Shown here piece after piece: positions 56,097 through 64,000 of a DNA stretch of 64,000 nt. Source of the stretch: Microbacterium sp. Root53. Its GTDB lineage: Bacteria; Actinomycetota; Actinomycetes; Actinomycetales; Microbacteriaceae. Position 1 is the stretch's first letter. Every line of letters begins with the position of its first letter. The stretch is taken from the NCBI RefSeq assembly GCF_001426925.1, contig NZ_LMFR01000001.1, forward strand, positions 176,946 through 240,945, in the 5' to 3' direction. The notes below the pieces were generated by a model. That model saw only the letters and a list, made by a program, of their open reading frames with translations. It made no database searches and was not told where the DNA came from. The translations under genes were made by a program, and so were the position numbers.

Positions 56097-57047
56097 ATGA
56101 CCGACAGCATCCCCGAGGACGCGGACATCACGGTGCGGCACGACGCCGCGCTCCGCATCGGCACGGCCCCCGACTCGTGGGGCGTCTGGTTCCCGGACGA
56201 CCCGAAGCAGGTGCCGTGGCAGCGCTTCCTGGACGAGGTCGTCCAGGCCGGGTACACCTGGATCGAGCTGGGCCCCTACGGCTACCTGCCGACCGACCCG
56301 CACCAGCTCGAGGACGAGCTCGGCAGCCGCGGGCTCAAGCTCTCGGGCGGCACGGTCTTCACCGGCTTCCACAAGAGCGACGACGAGTGGCAGCGCGCGT
56401 GGGACCAGGCCGTCAAGGTCGCCGGGCTCGCATCGCAGCTCGGTGCCGAGCACATCGTGGTCATCCCCGACCTGTGGCGCAGCGACGCCACGAGCGAGGT
56501 GCTCGAGGCGCGCACGCTGACCGACGAGCAGTGGGCGAAGCTCGCGGCGGGCCACGACCGCCTCGGCAAGGCGCTGTTCGAGGAGTACGGGGTCAAGCAG
56601 CAGTTCCACTCGCATGCCGACAGCCACATCGGCACGACGCGCGAGGTATTGCGATTCCTGGACGAGACCGACCCGCGCTACACCAACCTGTGCCTCGACA
56701 CGGGCCACTTCGCGTACTACGGCGGCGACAACCTCAAGCTGATCGAGGAGCGTCCCGACCGCATCGGGTACCTGCACCTCAAGCAGGTCGACACGTCGCT
56801 GCTGTTCGACGTGCTCAAGAACGACGTCCCGTTCGCCGAGGCGGTCTCGCAGGGCATCATGATCGAGCCGCCGCACGGCGTGCCGGACCTCGGCCCGATC
56901 ATCGAGGCGGTCGCGGCGATCGACCCTGAGATCTTCGCGATCGTGGAGCAGGACATGTACGGCTGCGACGTCGACACCCCGTTCCCGATCGCGGCCCGCA
57001 CCCGCCAGCACATCTTCGGCTGCACGCACTTCGCGCGCCAGCACTGA
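56097..57047 (+). CDS. iolE: Inosose dehydratase-like TIM-barrel protein
   Basis: A 316-residue xylose isomerase-like TIM barrel: 'IGTAPDSWGVWFPDDPKQVP' and 'GYTWIELGPYGYLPTD' at the N-terminus are typical of IolE (myo-inosose-2 dehydratase). Metal ligands appear in 'QFHSHADSHIG', 'LCLDTGHFAYYGGD' and 'HLKQVD' and the final 'AIVEQDMYG'. It removes water from 2-keto-myo-inositol. Ribosome site AGGAGA precedes ATG. Confidence 0.88.
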   Translation: MTDSIPEDADITVRHDAALRIGTAPDSWGVWFPDDPKQVPWQRFLDEVVQAGYTWIELGPYGYLPTDPHQLEDELGSRGLKLSGGTVFTGFHKSDDEWQRAWDQAVKVAGLASQLGAEHIVVIPDLWRSDATSEVLEARTLTDEQWAKLAAGHDRLGKALFEEYGVKQQFHSHADSHIGTTREVLRFLDETDPRYTNLCLDTGHFAYYGGDNLKLIEERPDRIGYLHLKQVDTSLLFDVLKNDVPFAEAVSQGIMIEPPHGVPDLGPIIEAVAAIDPEIFAIVEQDMYGCDVDTPFPIAARTRQHIFGCTHFARQH

Positions 57048-57066
57048 GCCCCCAGGAGAAGACGAC

Positions 57067-58080
57067 ATGAGCCAGGACCTCCGCATCGGCGTCGTGGGCG
57101 CAGGCGCCATGGGCGCCGACCACATCGCCCGCATCACGCAGCGCATCAGCGGCGCCCGCGTCGCGGCGATCATCGAGCCCGACGCAGGGCGCGCCGCGTC
57201 CGCCGCGGGGAACGCGCCGGGGGCGCAGACCTTCACCCGCATCGAGGACGCGATCGCGGCCGACGCCGTCGACGCCGTGCTCATCGCGACGCCGGGTCAG
57301 TTCCACCTGCCCGTGCTCGAGCCGGCGCTCGCCGCGGGCCTGCCGATCCTCTGCGAGAAGCCGCTCACGCCCGACTCCGAGACGTCGCGCCAGGTGCTCG
57401 AGCTCGAGCAGCGACTCGATCGGACGCACATCCAGGTCGGCTTCATGCGCCGCTTCGACCCCGAGTACGCCCAGCTGCGCGAGCTCGTCGCCTCGGGCGA
57501 GGCGGGCGAGCTGCTCATGGTGCGCGCCGTGCACCGCAACCCGAGCGTGCCCGACAGCTACAGCCAGACGATGCTCATCACCGACTCGGTCGTGCACGAG
57601 TTCGACGTCGTGCCGTGGCTCGCCGGCTCGCCGATCGTGAGCGTCGAGGTGAAGTACCCGCGTCGCAACGACCTCTCGCCCGAGCGCCTGCGCGAGCCCA
57701 TCCTCGTGCTCATCGAGCTCGAGAACGGGGTGCTCGTCGACGTCGAGATGAACGTCAGCGTGCAGTTCGGCTACCAGGTGGCGACCGAGGCCGTCTTCCA
57801 GCAGGGGATCGCCCGCATCGGCCAGCCGTCCGGGCTGCAGCTGTGGCAGGAGGGCCGTGTCTCGACCGCCGAGCATGTGAGCTTCACGACGCGGTTCGCG
57901 ACCGCGTACGACAACGAGATCCAGCGCTGGGTCGACGCCGTGCGCGACGGACGCCTCGTCGACGGGCCGAACGCGTGGGACGGCTACCTCGTCGCGCTCG
58001 CGTGCGAGGCCGGCGTGCGCGCGCTCGACGGCGGCGTGCAGCCGGTCGACGCACCCGCCCGCCCCGCCTTCTACGCCTGA
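57067..58080 (+). CDS. iolG: Inositol 2-dehydrogenase
   Basis: A 337-residue Gfo/Idh/MocA dehydrogenase: 'IGVVGAGAMGADHIARIT' (GxGxxG), 'CEKPLTPDSETSRQ' near residue 98, and 'DSVVHEFDVVPWLAG' (about 176-190) with the conserved Asp and His. The length and 'IQVGFMRRFDPEY' segment fit IolG, which oxidises myo-inositol to 2-keto-myo-inositol. It follows iolE by 19 bases with an AGGAGA site. Confidence 0.88.
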   Translation: MSQDLRIGVVGAGAMGADHIARITQRISGARVAAIIEPDAGRAASAAGNAPGAQTFTRIEDAIAADAVDAVLIATPGQFHLPVLEPALAAGLPILCEKPLTPDSETSRQVLELEQRLDRTHIQVGFMRRFDPEYAQLRELVASGEAGELLMVRAVHRNPSVPDSYSQTMLITDSVVHEFDVVPWLAGSPIVSVEVKYPRRNDLSPERLREPILVLIELENGVLVDVEMNVSVQFGYQVATEAVFQQGIARIGQPSGLQLWQEGRVSTAEHVSFTTRFATAYDNEIQRWVDAVRDGRLVDGPNAWDGYLVALACEAGVRALDGGVQPVDAPARPAFYA

Positions 58081-58098
58081 TACCGAAGGAGCACGACG

Positions 58099-58965
58099 AT
58101 GGTCCGCATCGCCCTCGATCCGACGCCGTTCCACGACGGGCACGCGCTGCTCGAGTTCCCCGACATCGCCGCACGGCTGGGCTACACGCACCTCCAGCTC
58201 ACGCCTCACGCCGACTTCTCGCCCTTCTTCCGGTACCCGAAGGCCGACGACGGCCTCGTGGCGAAGCTGAAGAAGGCGGCGCGGGATGCCGGCGTGTCGA
58301 TCCCGGCCATCCTCCCGGTTCAGCGCATCTCGTGGCCCGACGAGCCGCAGCGCCAGGCGGCCGTGCGGAACTTCCGCCGGATCATCCAGCTCGCCGTCGA
58401 GCTCGAGGTGCCCGTCATCAACACCGAGTTCTCGGGCCGCCCCGAGCGTCAGGAGGACTCCGAGGCGGCGTTCTACACCTCGATGGAGGAGCTCCTGCCG
58501 ATCATCGAGCGCGAGGGCCTCCGCCTCAACGTCGATCCGCACCCCGACGACTTCGTCGAGGACGGCCTCGAGGGATGGCGCGTGCTGCGGGGGCTGAACT
58601 CCTCCGCCGTCGGCTTCGTGTACGTCGCCTCGCACACGTTCCACTACGGCGACCGCGCGACGACGCTCCTGCCCGAGATCGGCGACCGCATCGGCGCTGT
58701 GTACACAGCCGACACGTTCGACCACACGCGCTCGCACGGGCTCCGCTACATCACGAACCCGCCCGGCAACGCGGTGCGCGTGCACCAGCACCTGAAGATC
58801 GGCGACGGCGACGTGAACTGGGACGAGCTCTTCACGACGCTCCGCGAGATCGGCTACCTCGACCGCGACGACGCGCTCATCGTGTCGAACGTGTTCGCCG
58901 AGGACGAGAACCGCGACGAGGTGTCGCGCTACCAGCTCGAGAAGCTGCGCGAGCTGATCGGCTGA
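58099..58965 (+). CDS. Sugar phosphate isomerase/epimerase (TIM barrel)
   Basis: A 288-residue xylose isomerase-like TIM barrel, last gene of the iol operon. Putative metal ligands are in 'VINTEFSGRPERQ' (Glu), 'LNVDPHPDDFVEDG' (Asp, His), 'YVASHTFHYG' (His) and the final 'IVSNVFAEDENRD'. Such genes occur beside iolG in many actinobacteria, probably for inosose isomerisation or another inositol isomer. A terminator follows. Confidence 0.82.
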   Translation: MVRIALDPTPFHDGHALLEFPDIAARLGYTHLQLTPHADFSPFFRYPKADDGLVAKLKKAARDAGVSIPAILPVQRISWPDEPQRQAAVRNFRRIIQLAVELEVPVINTEFSGRPERQEDSEAAFYTSMEELLPIIEREGLRLNVDPHPDDFVEDGLEGWRVLRGLNSSAVGFVYVASHTFHYGDRATTLLPEIGDRIGAVYTADTFDHTRSHGLRYITNPPGNAVRVHQHLKIGDGDVNWDELFTTLREIGYLDRDDALIVSNVFAEDENRDEVSRYQLEKLRELIG

Positions 58966-58977
58966 CCGAAGCGCGAC

Positions 58978-59011
58978 GAGGGGGATGGCGGCGCTGGCCG
59001 GCTTCCCCCTC
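58978..59011. terminator. Bidirectional hairpin at the end of the iol operon
   Basis: GAGGGGGA (58978-58985) pairs with TCCCCCTC (59004-59011) around a GC-rich loop; the genes on both sides converge (stops 58965 and 59019). Confidence 0.6.
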
Positions 59012-59018
59012 CGAATGA

Positions 59019-59825
59019 TCAGCCGGTCGCGGGAGCGAAGGCGGCGCGGAACGCCGCGAGCGCCTCCTCCGAGGTGGCGCGCGCCCACCCCTCGAGCCCG
59101 ACGACTCCGCTGTATCCGAGGCGGTGGAGCGCTCGCGCGATGGCGGGGTACGCGATCTCGCCCGTACCTGGCTCGCATCGGCCGGGGACATCGGCGACCT
59201 GGACCTCGCCGATGAGCGGGAGCGCACGCTCGAGGAGCTCGATCAGATTCCCCTCGCCGATCTGCGCGTGATAGAGGTCCAGGTTCAGCCGGAGGTGAGG
59301 GCTGCCGACGGCCTCGACGAGCGCGATCGTGTCCGCCGCCCGGGCGAACGGCGTGCCCGGATGATCGACCGCGGTGTTGAGGTTCTCCAGGGTGAACACG
59401 CGGCCGTGTCTCTCACCGAGGGCGGCGACGCGATCGAGCGTGCGCGCCGCGGCGAACCAGTCGCGCGCGGAGACGCGCTCGTGCGGTGCCACGGGGAGGC
59501 CACGGTCGTCGAGCCCGGTGCCGTGCAGGTTCAGGCGGGGGCTGTCGATGACGCTCGCGGCCTCGAGCGAACGCGCAGCGCTCGCAAGGAGTTCGTCGGC
59601 GGCGTCGTCGTCGACGAGGCCCCCTGTGACGTATCCGGTCATGGACGAGAACGTCGCGCCGGTCGCGGCGAGCGCGGAGAGGTCCTTGGTCGGCCATCCC
59701 CAGATCTCCACCTGGAATCCCGCTTCGTCGAGCCGGCGCACCCGCTCGACGAAGGGAAGCTCGGTGAAGAGCATCTCCGCGCAGGCGGCCAGGGTGACGC
59801 CGGTGGGCCGGGGCGCGACGCTCAC
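59019..59825 (-). CDS. Hydroxypyruvate isomerase-like TIM-barrel protein
   Basis: A 268-residue TIM barrel: 'MLFTELPFVERVRRLDEAGF' and 'VEIWGWPTKDLSAL' at the N-terminus are like Hyi/OtnI hydroxypyruvate (or 2-oxo-tetronate) isomerases; acid and His ligands are in 'FTLENLNTA', 'LNLDLYHAQIGEGN' and 'VQVADVPGRCEPGTGEIAYP'. The 'VPGR.EPGTGEI' segment is diagnostic for the Hyi group. GTG 59825 overlaps the stop of the upstream dehydrogenase gene, so the two form an operon. Confidence 0.85.
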   Translation of the reverse strand: MSVAPRPTGVTLAACAEMLFTELPFVERVRRLDEAGFQVEIWGWPTKDLSALAATGATFSSMTGYVTGGLVDDDAADELLASAARSLEAASVIDSPRLNLHGTGLDDRGLPVAPHERVSARDWFAAARTLDRVAALGERHGRVFTLENLNTAVDHPGTPFARAADTIALVEAVGSPHLRLNLDLYHAQIGEGNLIELLERALPLIGEVQVADVPGRCEPGTGEIAYPAIARALHRLGYSGVVGLEGWARATSEEALAAFRAAFAPATG

Positions 59826-60850
59826 GCGACCCGGCCGTCCGCGCCGACGTGCACGACCGCGCCCCGCTCGATCGACGCGCGGCAGGCCAGCGCGAGGGCG
59901 AGCGCGGCGCGCGCGTCTTCACCGCGCGCGCCCGAGACGGCCCCGCTGCGGATCGCCTCGACGAACGCGGCGAGCTCGTCGGTGTAGGCCTGGTGGAACA
60001 AATCCACGTTCAGCCGCATCGTGTCGGCCGTCAAGCCGTCGCCGTCGTAGAGGCGCATGCTCGTCGCGCGTACATCCCCGGCCGTGACCATGCCGCTGTC
60101 GCCGAACACCTCCCCGCGCACGTCATAGCCGTATGCGGCTGAGAAGCTCGCCTCCGCCACGGCGATCGCGCCGTTGTCGTATCGCACGGTGACGACCGCG
60201 GTGTCGAGCAGCCCGCTCTCCTTGTACTCGGGGGCGACGAGCGCATCGGCGAGGGCGACGACCTCGACGGCCTTCGCGCCCGCATTGAACCAGTTCAGCG
60301 TGTCGAAGTCATGGATGAGGGTCTCCAGGAAGATCGTCCACGGCTTCACCGCGCTCGGATTCGCCAGCCCGGGGTCGCGCGTGAGCGACCGCAGCAGCTG
60401 CGGAGTGCCGATCCTGCCCGTGCGCACGGCGGCGTGCGCGGCCGCGAAATCGCGCGAGAAGCGGCGGTTGAATCCCACCTGCAGTGGGACGCCGGCCGCC
60501 GCGGCCGCGGCGATCGCACGATCCGCGTCCTCGAGTGTGAGCGCCATGGGCTTCTCCACGAACACCGCCTTGCCGGCCTCGGCCGCGGCGACGACGAGGT
60601 CGGGGTGGGTGAACGCGGGCGAGGCGATCACGACGCCGTCGATGTCGCTCGCCGCGATGAGGTCCGCGGCGTCGAGGAAGGTGCGGTCGACGCCACAGCG
60701 CGCCGCGACGCCCTCCGCGGCACCCGGTGCGGGATCCGCGACGGCGGCCAGCACGGCGCCGGGGATGCGCCGCGCGAGACTCTCGGCGTGGAACGCGCCG
60801 ATCCAGCCGGAGCCGATCAGGCCGATGCGGACGGGGGTGGGGATGGTCAT
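59822..60850 (-). CDS. Gfo/Idh/MocA family oxidoreductase
   Basis: A 342-residue dehydrogenase: 'IGLIGSGWIGAFHAESLAR' (GxGxxG), 'EKPMALTLEDADRAI' near residue 100 and 'IFLETLIHDFDTLNWF' (about 178-193) with the catalytic Asp/His. ATG 60850 is chosen for GGAGG 6 bases upstream. It precedes the hydroxypyruvate isomerase-like gene and is divergent from a LacI-type regulator, whose operators lie between, so a separately regulated sugar or sugar-acid pathway is likely. Confidence 0.86.
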   Translation of the reverse strand: MTIPTPVRIGLIGSGWIGAFHAESLARRIPGAVLAAVADPAPGAAEGVAARCGVDRTFLDAADLIAASDIDGVVIASPAFTHPDLVVAAAEAGKAVFVEKPMALTLEDADRAIAAAAAAGVPLQVGFNRRFSRDFAAAHAAVRTGRIGTPQLLRSLTRDPGLANPSAVKPWTIFLETLIHDFDTLNWFNAGAKAVEVVALADALVAPEYKESGLLDTAVVTVRYDNGAIAVAEASFSAAYGYDVRGEVFGDSGMVTAGDVRATSMRLYDGDGLTADTMRLNVDLFHQAYTDELAAFVEAIRSGAVSGARGEDARAALALALACRASIERGAVVHVGADGRVA

Positions 60851-60905
60851 GGCGCCTCCAGCGCGACTCATGCGGCGCCGCCCTCCGCGGCCCATGCGCC
60901 GAGAT

Positions 60906-60930
60906 TAGCACGTGCTAGTGTCACGTGCCA
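60906..60930. promoter_or_regulatory. Two LacI-type operator sites
   Basis: TAGCACGTGCTA (60906-60917) is a perfect palindrome with the CG centre typical of LacI-family operators; TGTCACGTGCCA (60919-60930) is an imperfect second copy 13 bases further on. They lie between the divergent Gfo/Idh and LacI genes. Confidence 0.65.
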
Positions 60931-60990
60931 GTGTTCGTCGCAACCCGGTCCGATTGACCTCGATGCGCGTCTTCCATGCGACGATGGGGC

Positions 60991-61986
60991 GTGCCCGAAC
61001 CGCGACCCACCATGAAGGACGTCGCCGATCACCTCGGCGTATCCCGACAGCTGGTGTCGCTCGTGCTCCGAGACCTGCCGGGCGCAAGTGAGGAGACCCG
61101 GCGCCGCGTGCGGGCCGCGGCCGAGGAACTCGGGTATCACCCCGACGATTCCGCGCGCGTGCTGCGTGGGCACCGTAGCCGGCGGCTCGGCGTGCTGTTC
61201 ACGATGCGCGAGCCGTTCGAAGTGGATCTTGTCGAGGAGCTGTTCGCCGGCGCCGCCGAGCGGGGGTACGCTCTCGTCCTCGGGCCTCTCTCCGCGGCAC
61301 GATCGCAGCGCACGGTTCTCGCCGAGCTCCTGGGTCAGCGGATCGAGGGACTGCTCGTGCTCGCCGCGGAGGGGGGATCGGCGACGATAGACGATCTGCC
61401 CGGCATCCCGCTCGTGCAGCTCGGCGGGCCGCGGGCGCTCGAGACCGCGGACGACGTGCGCGTCGACGACACGGCCGGCATCGATCTGCTGGTGGAGCAC
61501 CTCGCCGGCCTCGGTCATCGTGCGATCACGCACGTCTCCGGCGGCGACGGGCCGAACGCCCGCGAGCGGCGGCTCGCCTATGAGGCGGCGATGGAGCGGC
61601 GGGGCCTCGCGCTCGACGTCGTCCCGGCCGCCTTCACGGAGGACGCCGGTGCGCGTGCGGCGCAGGACCTGCTGGCCCGGAAGCGGCTGCCGTCGGCGAT
61701 CCTCGCGGCGAACGACCGGTGCGCGGCGGGGGTCCTGGGGACGCTCGTGCGCGCCGGCGTGCGGGTGCCGGCCGACGTCTCGGTGGCAGGGTTCGACGAC
61801 AGCTCGATCGCGCGCCTGCCCTACACGCAGATGACGACGGTGCGGCATGATCCCGCGCGGCTGGCCGGGGCCGCGCTCGACGCGATCGTGCGCCGCATTG
61901 ACGATCCCGATGCGACCACGGTGCGCCACCTTGAGCCGCCCCTCCTGATCGTGCGGGCTTCCACCGGGCCGGCGCTGGCCCGTTGA
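60991..61986 (+). CDS. LacI family transcriptional regulator
   Basis: A 331-residue LacI/GalR regulator: helix-turn-helix and hinge ('TMKDVADHLGVSRQLVSLVL', residues about 7-27, then 'GYHPDDSARVLRG'), and a periplasmic-binding-like sensor domain ending 'VSVAGFDDSSIARLPYTQMT' in part. GTG 60991 gives MPEPRPTMKD; ATG 61012 is an alternative with the family start. It is divergent from the Gfo/Idh-isomerase pair, which it probably represses through the CACGTG sites. Confidence 0.85.
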   Translation: MPEPRPTMKDVADHLGVSRQLVSLVLRDLPGASEETRRRVRAAAEELGYHPDDSARVLRGHRSRRLGVLFTMREPFEVDLVEELFAGAAERGYALVLGPLSAARSQRTVLAELLGQRIEGLLVLAAEGGSATIDDLPGIPLVQLGGPRALETADDVRVDDTAGIDLLVEHLAGLGHRAITHVSGGDGPNARERRLAYEAAMERRGLALDVVPAAFTEDAGARAAQDLLARKRLPSAILAANDRCAAGVLGTLVRAGVRVPADVSVAGFDDSSIARLPYTQMTTVRHDPARLAGAALDAIVRRIDDPDATTVRHLEPPLLIVRASTGPALAR

Positions 61987-61994
61987 AGCGGATC

Positions 61995-62022
61995 GGCGGG
62001 CCCACCTGTCGGTGAGCCCGCC
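61995..62022. terminator. Bidirectional hairpin between the LacI gene and the sugar ABC ATPase gene
   Basis: GGCGGGCCCAC (61995-62005) pairs with GTGAGCCCGCC (62012-62022) with one mismatch; genes converge here (stops 61986 and 62041). Confidence 0.7.
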
Positions 62023-62040
62023 GCGGCGGATCCGGCGTCG

Positions 62041-62898
62041 TCAGCGGCGCCGTCGGGTGTCCTGCACGACCGTCCGGATGGCCTCGGTGCGGCCGCCGAG
62101 CTCCTGCAGCTCGTGGCTCAGCTCGGCGAGCTCGTCGCCGCCCGCCATCTGCCGCGTGAGCTCGTCGAGCGTGACCTCGTCGCGCTTCTTATCGAGCACG
62201 GCCTGGCCGAGCTTCAGGATGACGAAGTGGTCGCCCACCATGTACGCGTGGTGCGGGTTGTGTGTGATGAACACCACGCCCAGGCCCGCGTCACGCGCGG
62301 CGGCCACGTACTTGAGAACGACGCCCGACTGCTTGACGCCGAGCGCGGCCGTGGGCTCGTCCAGGATCAGCACTTTCGCGCCGAAGTAGACGGCCCGGGC
62401 GATCGCCACACACTGGCGCTGACCCCCCGAGAGCTCGCTGATCGGCTGGTCGAGGTCCTTCACGACGATGCCCATCTTGCGCAGCTCGGCATCCGCGATC
62501 GCCTTCATGTCACGGATGCTCATGCTCGCGAGCGGGATCTTCGAGCGCACCAGCTCGGAGCCGAGGAAGAAGTTGCGCCACACCTCCATGAGGCCCACGA
62601 CGGCGAGGTCCTGGTAGACCGTCGCGATGCCGTCCTCGAGCGCCTGGCGGGGGGAGTCGTAGCGGCGCTCGGCGCCCTCGACGAGGAGGGTGCCCTCGGT
62701 GTGCGGGTGGAGTCCGGCCATGATCTTGATGAGCGTGGACTTGCCCGCCCCGTTGTCGCCGAGCACGCACGCGACCTCCCCGGCGTTGACGGTGAGGTTG
62801 ATGCCCTTGAGCGCTCGGATGGCGCCGTAGCTCTTGCCGACCTCGGTCATCTGGATGAGCGGCGCACCGCTCTGAGGCGTGTCCGACATGGTCATCAT
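62041..62898 (-). CDS. Sugar ABC transporter, single-domain ATP-binding protein
   Basis: A 285-residue ABC ATPase: Walker A 'GDNGAGKSTLIKIMAG', Q-loop 'TVYQDLAVV', signature 'LSGGQRQCVAIARAV', Walker B 'VLILDEPTAALG' and switch His 'VFITHNPHHAYMVG'. It is of the ribose/inositol (RbsA/FrcA) group but with one ATPase domain instead of the usual fused pair, as in FrcA. ATG 62898 overlaps the permease stop by 4 bases. It energises the permease at 62895-63950. Confidence 0.88.
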   Translation of the reverse strand: MMTMSDTPQSGAPLIQMTEVGKSYGAIRALKGINLTVNAGEVACVLGDNGAGKSTLIKIMAGLHPHTEGTLLVEGAERRYDSPRQALEDGIATVYQDLAVVGLMEVWRNFFLGSELVRSKIPLASMSIRDMKAIADAELRKMGIVVKDLDQPISELSGGQRQCVAIARAVYFGAKVLILDEPTAALGVKQSGVVLKYVAAARDAGLGVVFITHNPHHAYMVGDHFVILKLGQAVLDKKRDEVTLDELTRQMAGGDELAELSHELQELGGRTEAIRTVVQDTRRRR

Positions 62899-63950
62899 CC
62901 GACCTTCCTGGCGGTGGAGAGCTTCTTGACGTAGAGATTCACGAGCACCGCGAGCACGAGCATCACGCCGAGGAACGCGCGGAACCAGTTCGGGTCCCAC
63001 CCGGCGTAGACGATGCCGAGCGAGGTCATGCCGAAGATGAACGCGCCGATCGCGACGCCCAGCGCGTTTCCGAAGCCGCCGGTGAGGAGCGTTCCGCCCA
63101 CGACCGCCGCGATGATGTACAGGAACTCGTTGCCGACGCCGTTGCCGGCCTGCAGCGTGTTGAAGCGGAACAGCGTGTGCATCCCGACGAACCAGCCGAG
63201 GAACGACACGGCCATGAACAGGCCGATCTTGACGCGGACGACGGGGACGCCGACGGCCCGTGCGGACGCGGCGTTGCCGCCGACCGCGTAGATCCAGTTG
63301 CCGAGACGCGTGCGCTGCAGGATCCACGCCGCGAGGCCCACGAAGGCCAGCCAGTAGATCACGCTGTTCCACACAGTGACGCCGGCGACGTCGAACGAGC
63401 CGGCGAAGATCGCCTTGAGCGCGCCGTAGCCGTCCATCTGCGAGATGTTCGGGCTCGCGACCGCGCCCGTGACGAGCTTGGTCACGCCCAGGTTGACGCC
63501 CTGCAGGATGAAGAACGAGCCGAGCGTGATGAGGAAGCTCGGGATGCCCGTGCGCATCACGAGGTAGCCGTTGATGAAGCCGATCGCGAGCGAGAACACC
63601 AGCGAGAGCACGGCGCCGACGATCAGGTTGATGCCGAGGTAGTAGCAGAATAGGGCGTTGAACAGTCCCGCGCTGGTGACGATGACGCCGGCGGAGAGGT
63701 CGAACTCGCCGCCGATCATGAGCAGGCCGACCGCGACCGCGACGATGCCGATCGTGGACGCCTGATAGAGGATCGTGAAGAACGCGTCCGGTGACCGGAA
63801 CGCGGGCGCGACGACCAGGAAGAACACGAAGATGGCGGCGGCCGCGACCGCGGCGCCGACCTCCGGACGCGCGAGGAGGCGGTTCGACCAGCCGAGCTTC
63901 ACGCGGTTCGAGTCCTCCGCCGGTGCGGAGGAGGCATAGCCCTGAGACAT
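62895..63950 (-). CDS. Sugar ABC transporter, permease (ribose/fructose/inositol type)
   Basis: A 351-residue membrane protein of the BPD_transp_2 (RbsC-type) family with about ten helices: 'VAVGLLMIGGEFDLSAGVIV' (the LiviH/Rbs motif 'GGIDLSVG'), 'GIPSFLITLGSFFILQG' and 'GGNAASARAVGVPV' (the EAA-like cytoplasmic loop). It forms the sugar channel. It lies next to inositol/sugar catabolic genes, so inositol or a related sugar is a likely substrate. The binding protein gene should be just beyond the right edge. Confidence 0.87.
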   Translation of the reverse strand: MSQGYASSAPAEDSNRVKLGWSNRLLARPEVGAAVAAAAIFVFFLVVAPAFRSPDAFFTILYQASTIGIVAVAVGLLMIGGEFDLSAGVIVTSAGLFNALFCYYLGINLIVGAVLSLVFSLAIGFINGYLVMRTGIPSFLITLGSFFILQGVNLGVTKLVTGAVASPNISQMDGYGALKAIFAGSFDVAGVTVWNSVIYWLAFVGLAAWILQRTRLGNWIYAVGGNAASARAVGVPVVRVKIGLFMAVSFLGWFVGMHTLFRFNTLQAGNGVGNEFLYIIAAVVGGTLLTGGFGNALGVAIGAFIFGMTSLGIVYAGWDPNWFRAFLGVMLVLAVLVNLYVKKLSTARKVG

Positions 63951-63970
63951 GGGGACTCCTGGGATCGGGG

Positions 63971-64000
63971 AGTGCGGGGCCGGTTGCCCGGCCCCGCACT
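63971..64000 (-). terminator. Strong hairpin upstream of the permease gene
   Basis: AGTGCGGGGCCGG (63971-63983) pairs perfectly with CCGGCCCCGCACT (63988-64000), loop TTGC. In sugar ABC operons a hairpin between binding protein and permease genes usually limits expression of the membrane parts; here it marks the 3' end of a gene outside the window. Confidence 0.65.

Noticed and set aside
54051..57284. Antisense open frame of 1077 codons across iolD-iolE
   Set aside because: Low-complexity shadow of the real genes; the sense frames show complete ThDP and TIM-barrel motifs.
1..64000. tRNA, rRNA and complete insertion sequences
   Set aside because: I looked for cloverleaf ends with CCA or GTTCGA-type loops, rRNA segments and transposase motifs and saw none that held up; a covariance-model search would be needed to be certain.

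Overview
The window is very GC-rich double-stranded chromosomal DNA, dense with genes and rich in GTG, TTG and 4-base ATGA/GTGA overlaps. It carries a type VII (ESX-type) secretion ATPase, cysteine-free L28/L33/S14 ribosomal proteins and many start codons lying exactly 12-13 bases after a TANNNT hexamer. Together these point to a high-GC Gram-positive actinobacterium, most likely of the Microbacteriaceae (Microbacterium-like). The genus is my inference.

Layout. 1-1.7 kb: end of a Gfo/Idh/MocA oxidoreductase, a sugar-phosphate isomerase-like TIM barrel and a DUF4287 protein. 1.7-5.9 kb: Lrp-type regulator divergent from a first branched-chain 2-oxoacid dehydrogenase operon (E1 alpha, E1 beta, E2). 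5.9-9 kb: flavin reductase, then a cysteine leader peptide followed by a cystathionine beta-synthase-like enzyme and a cystathionine gamma-synthase/lyase. 9-12.7 kb: two membrane proteins and a manganese/zinc ABC transporter with twin metalloregulator boxes. 12.8-27.5 kb: a type VII secretion island with an RDD-FHA membrane protein, a single-chain FHA-EccC ATPase, a WXG100 protein, a lipoprotein, three carrier/cargo cassettes (one TNT-type NAD glycohydrolase, one unknown cargo, one DNA/RNA non-specific nuclease) with two candidate immunity proteins, and an FHA-HTH protein. 27.6-31.6 kb: purB, a low-molecular-weight phosphatase, a small helical protein, a putative lipase and a holin-like membrane protein. 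31.6-36.3 kb: HisC-type aminotransferase and a second E1 alpha/E1 beta/E2 operon. 36.3-43.8 kb: zinc island (ZnuABC-like importer with Zur boxes, Zur, permease plus His-rich partner), an extracytoplasmic beta-rich protein and a DNA glycosylase. 44-45 kb: rpmB-rpmG-rpsN. 45-46.1 kb: an alpha/beta-hydrolase. 46.3-62 kb: inositol-type catabolism (two Gfo/Idh genes, GntR regulator, iolC, aldolase, iolA, iolB, iolD, iolE, iolG, further TIM-barrel and Gfo/Idh genes, LacI regulator). 62-64 kb: ATPase and permease of a sugar ABC importer continuing beyond the right edge.

How the parts work together. The type VII island is the most interesting region. Carrier proteins resembling the N-terminal domain of CpnT are encoded separately from their toxin cargo. 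The three carriers and the WXG100 gene share one promoter pattern, a CCC(C/A/G)TGG-like element about 28 bases before a TANNNT box, usually with an inverted CATGGGG/CATGGGC arm about 28 bases further upstream. This suggests coordinated expression of secretion substrate and effectors. Metal homeostasis forms two separate units, a Mn/Zn importer at 10-12.7 kb and a Zur-controlled zinc importer at 36.6-39.8 kb. The iol genes convert inositol to 2-deoxy-5-keto-gluconate 6-phosphate and on to acetyl-CoA, under a GntR regulator whose 13-bp operator copies flank the divergent promoter. A composite GC-rich repeat occurs at three places and a short REP-like repeat at four, one of them inside the E2 coding sequence. 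I see no tRNA, rRNA, CRISPR array or complete insertion sequence.
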